This document shows positions 33,888 through 44,270 of a DNA stretch of 64,000 bases, piece after piece. Position 1 is the stretch's first letter. Every line of letters begins with the position of its first letter. The notes beneath the pieces were generated by a model. The model did not search any database. It was not told where the DNA came from and saw nothing but the letters and a program-made list of their open reading frames with translations. Origin of the DNA: Brassica napus (Eukaryota; Streptophyta; Magnoliopsida; Brassicales; Brassicaceae); assembly GCF_020379485.1 (NCBI RefSeq), contig NC_063445.1, positions 51,981,422 through 52,045,421 on the forward strand, given 5' to 3'. The position numbers and the translations under genes are program-made.

Positions 33888-34375
33888 TATAAGGCAAAAC
33901 CCGACCTTTTTGGATCTAAACCTCAGAACTCTCATCCCCTCCGATTTCCCCTATAATTCGCCCCCCCTTTCTCTCTCTATAATCATCCGATTTGAACAAT
34001 TTTGGGCTCTATTCCCCTTGATTTTTCGAGCTCTACCTGATTCCTACACTCGTTTTCACCCTAAGACAGGTATACTCCGCGAATCTCCACATTCTGAAAT
34101 CGTGTTCTTGAGCAATATTTGGGTTTTGTGAATTTCTTATTTCCTTGTTGATTCCTTGATCAAATATGCATGAAACAGATGTTTAAACATGGAATAGAAC
34201 ACAATTGTCTGTGATCAACGAGTTTGGAACACAATTGAGATGATTTAGGGATTGAGAATTTTTTTCAATTTCGTTTTTTTTTATCACAACTCGATTTCGC
34301 CTTTCATTTTCATGTTGCTTTGAGTTCTTAATTGATTATAACCATGTTGAGAGCAATGATTCTATTTTGTAGAGA
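33888..34375 (+). promoter_or_regulatory. Likely promoter and 5' UTR intron of the ATHILA-like gene
   Basis: TATAAGG at 33888-33894 is followed by a C/T-rich leader. A donor-like ACAG/GTATAC lies at about 34068, and an acceptor TTTTGTAG ends at 34373, two bases before AG-ATG. The layout suggests a 5' UTR with one intron of about 300 bp. Inferred from signals only. Confidence 0.45.
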
Positions 34376-35824
34376 ATGAAGCGCACGAAAACATCAGCAA
34401 AGAAGAACACACAAGAAGAGGGTTCGTCTCAGCGAGAGAAGCAAAGGCCAAAGAAGTGGGATAAGTCTGATACCACCCACTACAACAACATGAAGAAGGT
34501 AGCCGTTCCGGCTACACAACTAGCATGTCCTGAGACGATGACAATATTGGGAATCAAAGCAGACATTGAAGGGCTGTTCCAGAACATGGGTCTAGGCCAA
34601 CTATGCAACCTCAACGAACCCACTTATCCGGAGTTGGTACGCCAGTTCATAGCATCCGCATACGTCAGCCGTCCCGATGATAGCCATCAGGAAGGTTTTC
34701 TGGCATTCGTAGTGCAGAAAGTATACTATGAGGTATCTTTCACAGACCTCTGCGGACTATTTGGATTGAGTGCAGGGGAGAGGACATCTGGTCTTTATTG
34801 GACTTCAGAGCTGTTGAACTTCTGGGAAACGATTGGCACAGGGGTTTATAGATCTTCTCAGGCAAAGGAGTCACTTATCCGGAGCCCAGTACTGAGATAT
34901 GCCACACGCCTCATTGGCTCATTGCTATACGGGACAACCACAGCCGCATCAGTCACGCAATGGGAGTTGTGCCTCCTGTACCAAGGTGTGAGGCATTTGC
35001 TACCGGCATTTGGAAACTCTACATTCCCACCTGCTACTGCCTTCAACATGGGAGCGGTGCTGGCCGCAAACTTAGCAGGATACAAGGGGAAAGTAACCAA
35101 ATCCAAGAGCAATGCATGTGGATTTGGTGCAGTGATTACTCGGATCCTTAGACATGTGGGTGTAGACTGCGAGAACCAGCAGGTAGCACTGGACAGATCG
35201 AACAACATTGCTTGGAACTACCTGGATGTCAAAAATCTTGTAAGTAAGGAGTTCATAGCTGGTCCCCACTCGAGGATCGATCGGGATGGTCCTTACGTCT
35301 ACGTATTCCAGGACCGAGCGAAGAAAACACTCTACTGCCACCTGCCTCAGATCGGCCTGACTGCTCTACTTTCAGAGGCTGCAGTTGAGTTCCTACCCCC
35401 TGCTACCGCACTAGTAGACAAGCCATCCTTCTTCACGCCAAAATATCAGACCAAAGGCAAGGCCGTGGTTGATGAAGAAGGAGAAGATGAGGCTGCACAA
35501 GCCATTCCAGATGATTCACAACCCCATCAGCTACTCCCATCAGACTCCAGCCAGTACAAGCTGCAAGAGCTTCCACCGAACGCCACTTCGCGCCAGCAAC
35601 AACATTGGAGAGATCAGAGCATAAAGACAAACAACGACATGCTACACAAGATCTGGGCTGCCATTTCACGTATCAGGCCGTGTCGTTGCCAAAAGGATGA
35701 TGTAGTTCATCGGGACAACTCTCCATCCAGCTCTGGTTCGGGTTCGAGTGGTACACACAGGGTAAGAAAGAGGTCCAAGAGACCCAACGATGCAGGAACA
35801 TCTGGAGCAGGAGACGAGGAGTAG
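34376..35824 (+). CDS. ATHILA ORF1-like protein carried antisense inside the CACTA element
   Basis: A 482-codon frame without stops, starting MKRTKTSAKKNTQEEG. The N-terminus is basic. From about residue 35 to 330 it resembles the Arabidopsis retrotransposon ORF-1 (ATHILA) family: a HYNNMKK entry, LACPETMTILGIKADIEGLF, EVSFTDLCGLFGL and VLRYATRLIGSLLYG segments in the expected order. The C-terminus is Gln/Ser/Gly-rich with a basic RKRSKR patch. The family has no defined biochemical role; in ATHILA elements it lies in or beside gag-pol. No LTR, reverse transcriptase or other ATHILA part is visible nearby, and the gene runs against both CACTA genes. Its uninterrupted frame, in an element where TNPA copies are damaged, is notable. 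I am fairly sure of the family and unsure of any function. Confidence 0.75.
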   Translation: MKRTKTSAKKNTQEEGSSQREKQRPKKWDKSDTTHYNNMKKVAVPATQLACPETMTILGIKADIEGLFQNMGLGQLCNLNEPTYPELVRQFIASAYVSRPDDSHQEGFLAFVVQKVYYEVSFTDLCGLFGLSAGERTSGLYWTSELLNFWETIGTGVYRSSQAKESLIRSPVLRYATRLIGSLLYGTTTAASVTQWELCLLYQGVRHLLPAFGNSTFPPATAFNMGAVLAANLAGYKGKVTKSKSNACGFGAVITRILRHVGVDCENQQVALDRSNNIAWNYLDVKNLVSKEFIAGPHSRIDRDGPYVYVFQDRAKKTLYCHLPQIGLTALLSEAAVEFLPPATALVDKPSFFTPKYQTKGKAVVDEEGEDEAAQAIPDDSQPHQLLPSDSSQYKLQELPPNATSRQQQHWRDQSIKTNNDMLHKIWAAISRIRPCRCQKDDVVHRDNSPSSSGSGSSGTHRVRKRSKRPNDAGTSGAGDEE

Positions 35825-36128
35825 GAGCTATCACCGGCCAGTATTGCCATTTGATTTCCGACCGCGCTATTTTATTTTCTTTTCTATTCTAACGTTTTAT
35901 GGTCTTATTTTCTGTTAATTTTGAACTTAGTTTTTTTTTTTTCTTAATTATGAGTTCGTATTTCTTTTACATGGTTTCTTCGTTTTATTTGGTTGTGTTT
36001 TGAGTAGTTTTTAATTCGTATTCAGCTTTGCCTTGCTAGATAAACCAAATAACTAATATCCGAGGAAAGAGGTTATATCAAGTGTTCCTCGGAATTTCCT
36101 CGGTATTTCTTAAAAAAAAAAAAAAAAA
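35825..36128. other. Convergent intergenic region
   Basis: Lies between the stop of the ATHILA-like gene and the stop of TNP2. It contains T-rich sequence and one CCTCGGAATTTCCTCGG motif pair near 36090. Both 3' ends probably lie here. Confidence 0.5.
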
Positions 36129-39100
36129 TCAATGGTAGTCTGTTTCCGAGTCATCATCACCAGATGAATCTGAATCTGGATCTTGGTGAAACTCTCCAAT
36201 CACTGGTTCATCCTCTACGTGAACGACGGCTTCCTCTCCAAAGTCGGTTAAATCGACTACAAGGCCAACTCCAGCTAAATCTTCTGCTGCACTTAAGTTG
36301 CCGGATGTGCTTGGTTGTAGTGGGTCTTCCAGCTCAGAACTTCCCTGAACTCGGCCTCTCGGGTTGAGTCTTGTAACAGTAACCCATGGATCATCTCTGT
36401 TCCTTACCCGGGGGTACTTGATATAACAAACCTGTAACATTTAGAAAAATTATAAATTAATACACATGATGATGAATCATTCTGAATAATTAACATTTAA
36501 TTACCTGATCGGCCTGAGAAGCAAGAATGAAAGGATCATAATATTGCAGCTTTCGCCTCGAATTTACTGATGTAACACCAAATGCATCTGTTCTCACACC
36601 TCGATCTGGAGTGTTGTCGTGCCAATCACAATAGAAAACAGTACAGCGCAATCCAACCATGCCCAAATACTTGATTTCCAAAATCTCATGTATGTGTCCG
36701 TAGTATACATCATCTCCTGATGCAGAACAAACGCCAGCATCATAAGTCGTACTCGAACGTCTCCTCTTCTGAGTTGTGAATGCATATCCTCGAGTACAAA
36801 ATCTCGGATATGACTTCACAACAAAGTTTGGTCCAACGACCATCTCACGTATCCAATCGTCAAATGTTTCACCTCTGGCCAAACCAGCAGACACCTATTA
36901 ATAGCACATATATATATGTTATATCAATAAATGTGAATTAGTATAAATATGTGATAAAATATATTTTAATTTGTTTAAAGCACTCACATAAGTAAACATC
37001 CATCCAGTAAATTCTCTCTGCTTCATTTCTTCTAGTTCGTCCTCTGTGGCGTATCTATACTCGAACCGCTTTTCTGCCATGAAAATCCTGTATATGATGA
37101 CAATAATGTAATTAATTAAGATTTAAATTTCAACTTGTTAAAATAAAAATTTGTAAGCTCATTTATTTACCTCTCATATTGTAGAACGTCTTCGCAGTTG
37201 GTGAGCAAATATGTTTGCAAATGACTGCGCTCCTGCTCAGTAAGTCGACGGTCCTTTGGTTTTCCGCTAAGTCGTCCAACGTCTGTGAAAATGTCTGGAA
37301 CCGTAACATGATATGTTGCCCGTTCGCCTCTATCATCATGCCGAGCAGGTCTTCTGTTTTTGGTCTGAACTTCTGCTGGAAAGTAGTACTCGGCAAAGTT
37401 TGAAGTTTCTTCATTGATCATCTGTGCGACTATAGAACCTTCCACCCTACTTAAATTTTTCACCATCTTCTTCAAATGGAACATATACCGCTCATACAGA
37501 TACATCCATCTATACTGCACAGGACCACCAAGTTCCAATTCTCTTGCCAGGTGAATAACAAGATGCTCCATAACATCAAAAAATGAGGGAGGAAATATCT
37601 TCTCAAGGTTGCACTGAATCACGGCTATGTTAGTCTTCAAATTTTCAATACCTTCAAGAGTCACTGATCTCGTGCATAAATCGCGGAAGAAACCACTTAT
37701 CCCTGCAATTGCTTCATGAACATTTCGTGGTAATAGTTCCTTGAAGGCGAACGGAAGGAGGCGCTGCATCATTACATGGCAATCGTGGCTTTTCAAGCCA
37801 GTAAACTTTCCTTCCTTTCTGTCGATACAGTTACGCAAATTTGATGCGTAACCGTCTGGAAATTCCACATCGTTTGAAATCCAATCAAAGAACGCATCTT
37901 TTCCCGCTGCATCAAGTCGGTATATGGGAAAAGGAGCCCTACCATTCTCATCAACATGAAGTTCTGAACGAGCACATATATCGACTAAATCCAGTCTTGA
38001 CTTCAAATTATCCTTTGTTTTACCTTGAACATTAAGGATCGTGTTCATGAGATTGTCAAAAAAGTTCTTCTCAATATGCATGACATCTAAATTATGCCTT
38101 AGCAGATGATCCTCCCAGTATGGCAGATCCCAGAAAATACTTTTTTTGTGCCAGTTATGTAGTTCTCCAACAGCATCTACCGGAAAACGCTCATGTCCAC
38201 CGACGTCTGGCGTCCTTTCTGCACCAAAATCTCTTAGTTGTATCTTCAAATCTTTCCCACAAATTTCCGGAGGTGGACTGTCAAACACCCTCTTGTTCTT
38301 CGTAAACAAATTCCTACTCCTACGATATGGATGATCAGGTGGTAGGAATCTCCTGTGACAGTCAAACCAACACGTTTTCCTTCCGTGTTTTAGTTGGAAA
38401 GCATCAGTGTTATCTTGACAATATGGACATGATAGCCTTCCATGCGTTGTCCATCCAGACAACATACCATATGCTGGAAAATCACTTATTGTCCACATTA
38501 GTACTGCCCGCATTTGAAAGTTTTCTTTACACGAAACATCGTATGTTTCAGCACCTTGAGCCCATAGTTGTTGCAACTCATATATTAGTGGCTGAAGAAA
38601 CACATCAAGTGATCTCTTAGGATGCTCTGGTCCGGGAACGAGAATCGAGAGAAACAAAAACTCTCGTCGCAAGCACAAGTTTGGGGGTAGGTTGTATGGT
38701 GTAAGAATGACGGGCCATAGAGAATACTGTCTTCCACTCTTGCCAAACGGACTGAAACCATCAGTACATAATCCAAGGTAGACATTTCTTCTCTCATACG
38801 CAAAGTCGGGATACTTTGATTGGAAATGCTTCCACGCTTTTGCATCTGAAGGATGTCTGATCTCACCATCTGTTGAGTGCTCCGCATGCCATCTCATTGG
38901 TTGCGCTGTGCGTTCAGACAGATACAACCTCTGCAACCTTTCCGTCAAAGGTAAATACCACATCCTTTTATATGGCACTGGAACTCTTCCACTCGTATCT
39001 TTATAACGAGGCTTTCCACAAAATTTGCATGTAACCCGCTGTTCATCCGCCCTCCAATAAATCATGCAGTTGTCGCTGCATACATCTATTACCTGATACG

Positions 39101-39746
39101 ATAAACCAAGACCAGCTACGAGTTTCTGAACCTCGTAGTATGAACCAGGAGCTACATTATCCTCGGGTAGAATACCTTTTACAAAATCAGCAATCGCATC
39201 CACACAGTCTTCAGCCAAATTATAATCTGTTTTAATGCCCATCAATCTTGTAGCAGATGATAAAGCTGAATGACCATCTCTGCAACCTTCGTACAATGGT
39301 TGCTTTCCAGCATCCAACATATCATAAAATCTCCTAGCTTCTGCATTGGGTAAATCTTCCCCTCTAAAATGATCATTTACCATCTGCTCAGTACCTACAC
39401 CATAATCTACATCCGTTCTAATTGGTTCTTCTAATCTAACCGCTGGCTGAGGTTCGCTAGTACTACCATGTTCATAATCAGTTTCCCCATGATGATACCA
39501 AATTTTGTAACTTCGTGTAAACCCACTCAAATATAGATGAGTCCAAACATCCCACTCTTTAATAACCTTTCTATTTTTACAATTAGAGCAAGGACATCTT
39601 AACATACCTGTTTTTTCTTCCGGTTGTCGGTGAACTAACCCCATGAATTCGGTTATACCTCGTTGGTATTCTTCCGTAAGCAATCTCGTGTTCGGATCCA
39701 AATGAGGTCGATCGATCCAAGAACGAAAATAATTTGAAGAAGACAT
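36129..39746 (-). CDS. CACTA transposase TNP2 (Transposase_21)
   Basis: Four minus-strand exons with good splice borders (39746-37171, 37087-36988, 36894-36505, 36431-36129) give an uninterrupted frame of 1,122 codons. A transposase-associated zinc-like domain occupies about residues 5-90 (RCPCSNCKNRK). A CxxxxC...CKFC segment lies near 223-243. The TNP2 core spans about 320-560, with CTDGFSPFG (D329) and SLDVFLQP (D381). A DUF4218-like part lies at about 690-800, and a DUF4216-like part in exon 3 (GPNFVVKSYPRFCTRGYAF, FYCDW). The acidic tail is DSDSSGDDDSETD. TNP2 is the catalytic protein that cuts CACTA ends. The complete frame suggests recent activity. The start at 39746 is supported by a TATA box about 90 bp upstream and by the usual N-terminal domain. 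Confidence 0.9.
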
Positions 39747-39830
39747 ATTTTTTATGAATCAAATTCGTGTGTAAATAAAGTAAGAGGGAGGATGAAGATA
39801 TGGAGTGAATGAAGAAGAAGAGGAGTGCTT

Positions 39831-39840
39831 GTATTTATAG
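39831..39840 (-). promoter_or_regulatory. TATA box of TNP2
   Basis: CTATAAATAC on the minus strand, 85-95 bp upstream of the TNP2 ATG, followed by a CT-rich leader. It lies at the inner edge of the subterminal TTCCGAGG repeats. Confidence 0.5.
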
Positions 39841-39849
39841 TTTAAATCC

Positions 39850-40195
39850 TGCCGACAGACCGAGGAAATTCCGACGGAATTCCGACGGAAAAGGCTAGTT
39901 CGTCGGAATTTCCTCGGAATTTCCTCGGAATTTTGTAAAATCCTCCAACGGCTCTCCAACGGCTATAATATTTCCTCGGAATTCATCGGTTTTTTCCGAG
40001 GAACCTATTTTTCCTCGGAATTTCCTCGGAATATTCCGACGGATTGATATTCCCTCGGAATTCCGTCGGTATATTCCGAGGAAATTCCGAGGAAATTCCG
40101 AGGAAACCCAATTTTGTGTTTCCTCGGAATTTCCTCGGAAATTCCTCGGGATATTCCGAGGATTTCATTTTCCGTCGGAATGTCCGTCAGAATAC
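39850..40195. repeat. Subterminal repeats of the CACTA 5' end
   Basis: Tightly packed TTCCTCGGAATTTCC and TTCCGACGGAAT units in both orientations. This is the counterpart of 25560-26100. Confidence 0.85.
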
Positions 40196-40216
40196 CGCTG
40201 TTTTCTTGTAGTGTTC

Positions 40217-40680
40217 AGAGGTTCCGATTTTTTTTTTTGGGTGTTTTTTTAATGAATAATGTACTTTTCAAGAGATGTAAATATGCTTTTTTATGGCGTA
40301 CCGTGAAAGAACTAATCTTTTATGGTGTTTACCGTTGGTGTGTTCATCAATGCGCATTTGCCGTCTTTGAGCTCGTCTTATGAATTTGAAGATTCAATGT
40401 TATTTACGATATAGTATATGACACATGCATTAAGTAGCACAAAACCGCCATTGATGTGAGTGTCAAATATAAAACTTACAAGTAAAAGTTATCAAATTAT
40501 TCAATTATAAGAAAACATAATAAACATGTAAACTATGCAGATGAATTCATTAATTTCAAATGTCATCAAAACCCCAAAAGGAATATGTGATTTGTTCTTG
40601 AGACTACTCACACACTATACAAAGGAATATGAAATTCAAAAACATATACTTCTACTTCAAACTGTCTTTTTGTGAACCTC
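40217..40680. other. Flank between the CACTA element and Yippee copy 3
   Basis: AT-rich; from about 40550 it matches the Yippee downstream flank at 1567-1695. No gene seen. Confidence 0.5.
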
Positions 40681-41322
40681 CTAAACCTCATCATCGCTTC
40701 CTTCTGGTCCATGGAATCTCTTCCTACATTTTGTTTGCTTGTTTGTTGTTTGTATATATTGATGAAACCATGATTTAACAAAGAAAAATATCACATTACC
40801 TCACAACCCAGTAAGTAGTCGGACCACCCTCATCAACTTGGCTTATCTGTGAGAAAGAAACCACAAAAACATGAACACACACAAGTCTTCTTAGAACTTT
40901 GTTTTGGTGGAATCGAGTCTTGAGGGTCTTTTCTTACGTTATAAATGCCATTAGCACAACCGACACAAAAGATACTTTGCAAAGCAGAATAGAACGTGTT
41001 TTTAGCCAGAAACGTATTGAAGCTGCCACCAAAATCAAGGATTTATATTGGTTAAAATTCTCAAGAACATGAAACAACTGGGAAGCATATATTCACTTAC
41101 AGTCTACTGAAGTCATATATGATGTCATTGTCATGGATGTCAAAAACTTCCTGAAAAGAAAACATCATCATGTCAAAATGCAGTGTCAAGTTAAAGATGA
41201 ATGTAAGTTTATAAAACCTCGATCTCTTTAGAGATGATATCACTGGGGACTCCGATGTGTGTGTGGCACTCTATGCATGTATAGGCGGGTCCCTCGAGTT
41301 CTATCACGAACACCCTTCCCAT
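40681..41322 (-). CDS. Yippee-like putative zinc-binding protein, copy 3
   Basis: Minus-strand exons 41322-41218, 41150-41101, 41022-40938, 40846-40800 and 40723-40681 give 109 codons without interruption, starting MGRVFVIELEGPAYTC. The CxxC pairs are TCIEC (about residues 16-19) and FCVGC (about 71-74). The 51-residue gap is close to the family's usual spacing, unlike copy 1. The GWxY motif is again absent. The C-terminus reads HGPEGSDDEV. The TATA box TATAAAAGG is present at 41722-41714. This copy is the one most likely to be functional, though the middle of the protein is poorly conserved with canonical Yippee. Confidence 0.75.
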
Positions 41323-42458
41323 TTTCACCAACCTGGAGATCCTAGTCCCACGAGATCGTGAATGAGAGTCTAGAGAGGTTAAATCGAAAACTGTACCAAG
41401 AATCAGTGCGTGATCTCCAAGAAAAGAGATAAAAGCTACAAATGTTGAAGAAAATGATTCTACGATGCAAAGCAAAACCCTAGACGACGAGAAAATGTTT
41501 CGTGGAAGAAGAATCCATGGCCGGAGGAAAAATGCAACGATCGATTAACCGCAAAAGAGTGAGAGATTACGGGAAAGAGAGAGAGAACTGACCGTGGCCG
41601 GAGATGGTGACGTAACGACGGTGACACGGCGGGAGATGAGAAAGTCAGAGAGAGAGTCTTGGAAACTTTTGCTTTGGAGTCGTGAGAGTCTGAGAGAGGG
41701 AGGGAGGGAGAGGCCTTTTATATTGCGTTTTAAGCAGATATATCTTAATTCGGTTTATGCCAGGAATAATTTGCTTGAGAGAAATTGGATCCACATTGAA
41801 AGGGTCTTATCATCTATATGATAGTCTGTAACTATGGTGTCTTACGGGAAAACTTCACGATGGAAAAAAACAGATGTGATGCGTCTTTCTAGCAGTTGAA
41901 AATAGATGTGAAGCGTTTTCCACTCTTTCTTTTTGTTTCTTCTCTGCTCTGTTTCCAGAGAAACCCGAAGACAACAAAACTTGAGTTTTTGGGGGTTTGA
42001 TTTTTTTCAAAAGAATCAGAACAATGAAAAACAGATTTCAGGTTTCTTGAATCTTCAGTGGAAAAGATATGGTTTATGTTGTGAGTTATCCCAATAGGTA
42101 ATGGGGCTTTTCTCTCATTTCCTTTTAAAATGAGAATTATGTTGTGATGTCTCTGTTTTTTTCAACAAAGGTTCCTCCTTTTCAAGAAGAAAGATCAGAC
42201 TCGTGTATGTGAATTGGTTATTTGTTCGAATTTTGCAATTTTATTTTTAGTTTTCTGGAAATATTACAATGAGTGTTCCAGCAGTTAAAATGTGTAAGAG
42301 AAGGTTTAACGACATAGGAATGGGAAGATATGATTCAGATTTTCGGACCCAACAATGTTGAAGAGAAAAAGGTCTCAACTTTGTTCTGCTTATCTCAGAG
42401 AAAGCAAGTACTTCTTGTTTGTTTGTTCGTTTGCTGACTAGGGTCTGGTGATGATCTT

Positions 42459-42794
42459 TCAGGAGAGCAAGATTCTCAAGTTCTTAGGTTTATGTGGAAT
42501 CCACTCGTGTGAGCCCGGATCTGTCGTGTTCTTGTCGGCGATTGAGATACGAGGAGGCGTCTCTTGGTCGGAGGAGCATTTGAGGAGGAGAGAGCCGTAA
42601 AAAGTGGAAGTGAGGGAAACGAGGTGGTGAGTGTCGCCTTTTCTAGCCGGAGGATGGTGAACCAGCGGTGTCGGAAAATAAAAAGCTTTGTGGATCGCCG
42701 GAGAAGAGGAGTCAGAGGCGAGCTTCGTCGCCAGGGAAGAAGAGAGAGAAGTAGAAGAAGCTGAAGAAGAGGTTTTTGAAGTAGAAGAACCCAT
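42459..42794 (-). CDS. Glutaredoxin-family N-terminal fragment, start intact
   Basis: A 111-codon minus-strand frame starts MGSSTSKTSSSASST, a plausible N-myristoylation site, and contains GDTHHLVSLTSTFYGSLLL. It resembles the N-terminal part of long plant glutaredoxin-like proteins, but no glutaredoxin domain follows before the stop or in the sequence beyond. It may be a first exon whose partners were lost, or a truncated gene. The duplicate at 4397-4732 has lost the start codon. Confidence 0.4.
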   Translation of the reverse strand: MGSSTSKTSSSASSTSLSSSLATKLASDSSSPAIHKAFYFPTPLVHHPPARKGDTHHLVSLTSTFYGSLLLKCSSDQETPPRISIADKNTTDPGSHEWIPHKPKNLRILLS

Positions 42795-43704
42795 TTTGAA
42801 TTGAATTTAACAAACACTGAGCTTTGAAAGATTTAGTTTGGTTTCTCTTTCTGGGTTCTTCTGAGATGTTTGATTCTCTCTCTTTAGAGTACATATCTCA
42901 TTGCTTTTATGGTTTTTGTTCTATTAACTATGTGTCGTAATGCATAAAAATTTCACCTTTGTGATTCTTGATTCTTGATTCTCCATTCTTGTTTGGTTTT
43001 TCTCATCAAAGTTTGGATTTTTTTTCTTTCTTATCTTTATGTACAAGAACAAGTGCCATTGCATTATTATAGAGAAAACTCTTTGTAGCTTTTCATATAA
43101 AGCATCTAACTTTCTGTTTACTCGGAACCGAGTTTCCTGTTTTTTTAAATGGTTGCAGATGAACTCGATAAATGCAGACATAGACAGACGTATCTGAGGG
43201 AGTAGGCTCATTGTACAGATGGCATTTTAGAGTTTTGGCACCAAAACCAAACTAATCATGACTCTAAGAAACCAAACCAAGAAAGGCGATGAAGACAGAG
43301 CATTGTAGTGTTCATGGACGAAACAACCGGATAGAGGAATAAATACTTGGATATTTAACATATATCTCTTGAATACTACTAATTTAAAAATGTAATATGT
43401 CACACGAGTAAGTATATATATCTACAAGATGAATACCTACCCATTTTATATATATTTAATCAGATTTGTCACCATATATCTGGTACTATTAATCAATTAA
43501 TATATAAAATTTACAAAAAAAAATCATTGATATATAATTGTGAACTTCTCTGGAATACATTTTATTAAAATGTATCCAGATAAAGTATAAAAAAAATTGA
43601 TAAATAATTTAAAAAATTATCGAATCTTATAAATATATCCGGTTACAAAGTAACTTATCATGTTATGATTAAGTGTTTACATACTTATCATACTTAACAC
43701 CTAT

Positions 43705-44270
43705 GATATTTGGGTTTAGGGATGTAGGGTTTAGGGTATAGTGATTAATAATTTTGATGTTGGTTTTACAATTATCTATTTATATTTAGTATGTATGAAT
43801 AGTGTATATTGTTTTGTAGTAGGTGTGATGAACTTTAACCCAATGGTTAAGGGGTGTTTATAATTTATGTTTAATTGTTTAAATACTTAACATAGTTTAA
43901 ACCTATGATATTTCGGTTTAGGGATGTTAGGGGTTTAGGGTATAGTGATTACTAATTTTGATGTTGTTTTACCATCTATAACTAGTTTATACTGTTTTGA
44001 TGACGGTGTTCGCTAACTTAATATCATGGTTAAGTTAATCATAAACCTAAGGGTTAACCATAAATTCTATGGTTAGCTCTAAATCCTAGGGTTAACTCTA
44101 AGCCCTAGGATTAACACTGAGACCTAGGGTTAACACTGAGCTCTAGGGTTAACCCTAAATCCTAGGGTTTACTCTAATTCATAGGGTTTAAGGTTTAGAA
44201 TTTAGGGTCTAGAGTTTTAGGGTTTATTTTTAACCCTAGGATTTAGGATTTAGTGTTTAGGGTTTAGCTT
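43705..44270. repeat. Interstitial telomere-like array, duplicate
   Basis: Same degenerate TTTAGGG/CCTAGGGTTAAC pattern as 5640-6240, with a few substitutions and a shorter first segment. Confidence 0.75.

Larger units (their letters stand above)
25544..40213 (-). mobile_element. CACTA (En/Spm) transposon, 14.7 kb
   Basis: The left end is CACTACAAGAAAACAGC at 25544; the right end is the same 17 bases on the other strand ending at 40213. Both sides carry TTC (25541-25543 and 40214-40216), matching the 3-bp target duplication of CACTA elements. Subterminal regions 25560-26100 and 39850-40195 are packed with TTCCGAGGAAAT-like motifs, as expected of transposase-binding sites. Gene order on the minus strand is TNP2 then TNPA-like, the usual CACTA layout. 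Unusual are the internal duplication of the TNPA end with a second terminus at 29898, and an antisense ATHILA ORF1-like gene in the middle. The spacer 32812-33270 is non-coding and repeats a GAACTAGTGTTTGGGGTTTC block at both ends. Confidence 0.85.

Noticed and set aside
33271..33935. Minus-strand frames with SIDRSVYKK-type repeats
   Set aside because: They follow the 163-bp tandem array and change with each unit.
34858..35341. Minus-strand frames of 89-116 codons under the ATHILA-like gene
   Set aside because: Shadows of the plus-strand gene, which has family similarity over most of its length.
29898..40213. Independent 10.3-kb CACTA element nested in an older one
   Set aside because: Flanks are ATG on the left and TTC on the right, whereas the outer terminus at 25544 matches TTC; the evidence is only three bases, so it is kept as an alternative in the findings.
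41594..41821. 75-codon plus-strand frame upstream of Yippee copy 3
   Set aside because: Antisense to the promoter and leader shared with Yippee copy 1; no homology.
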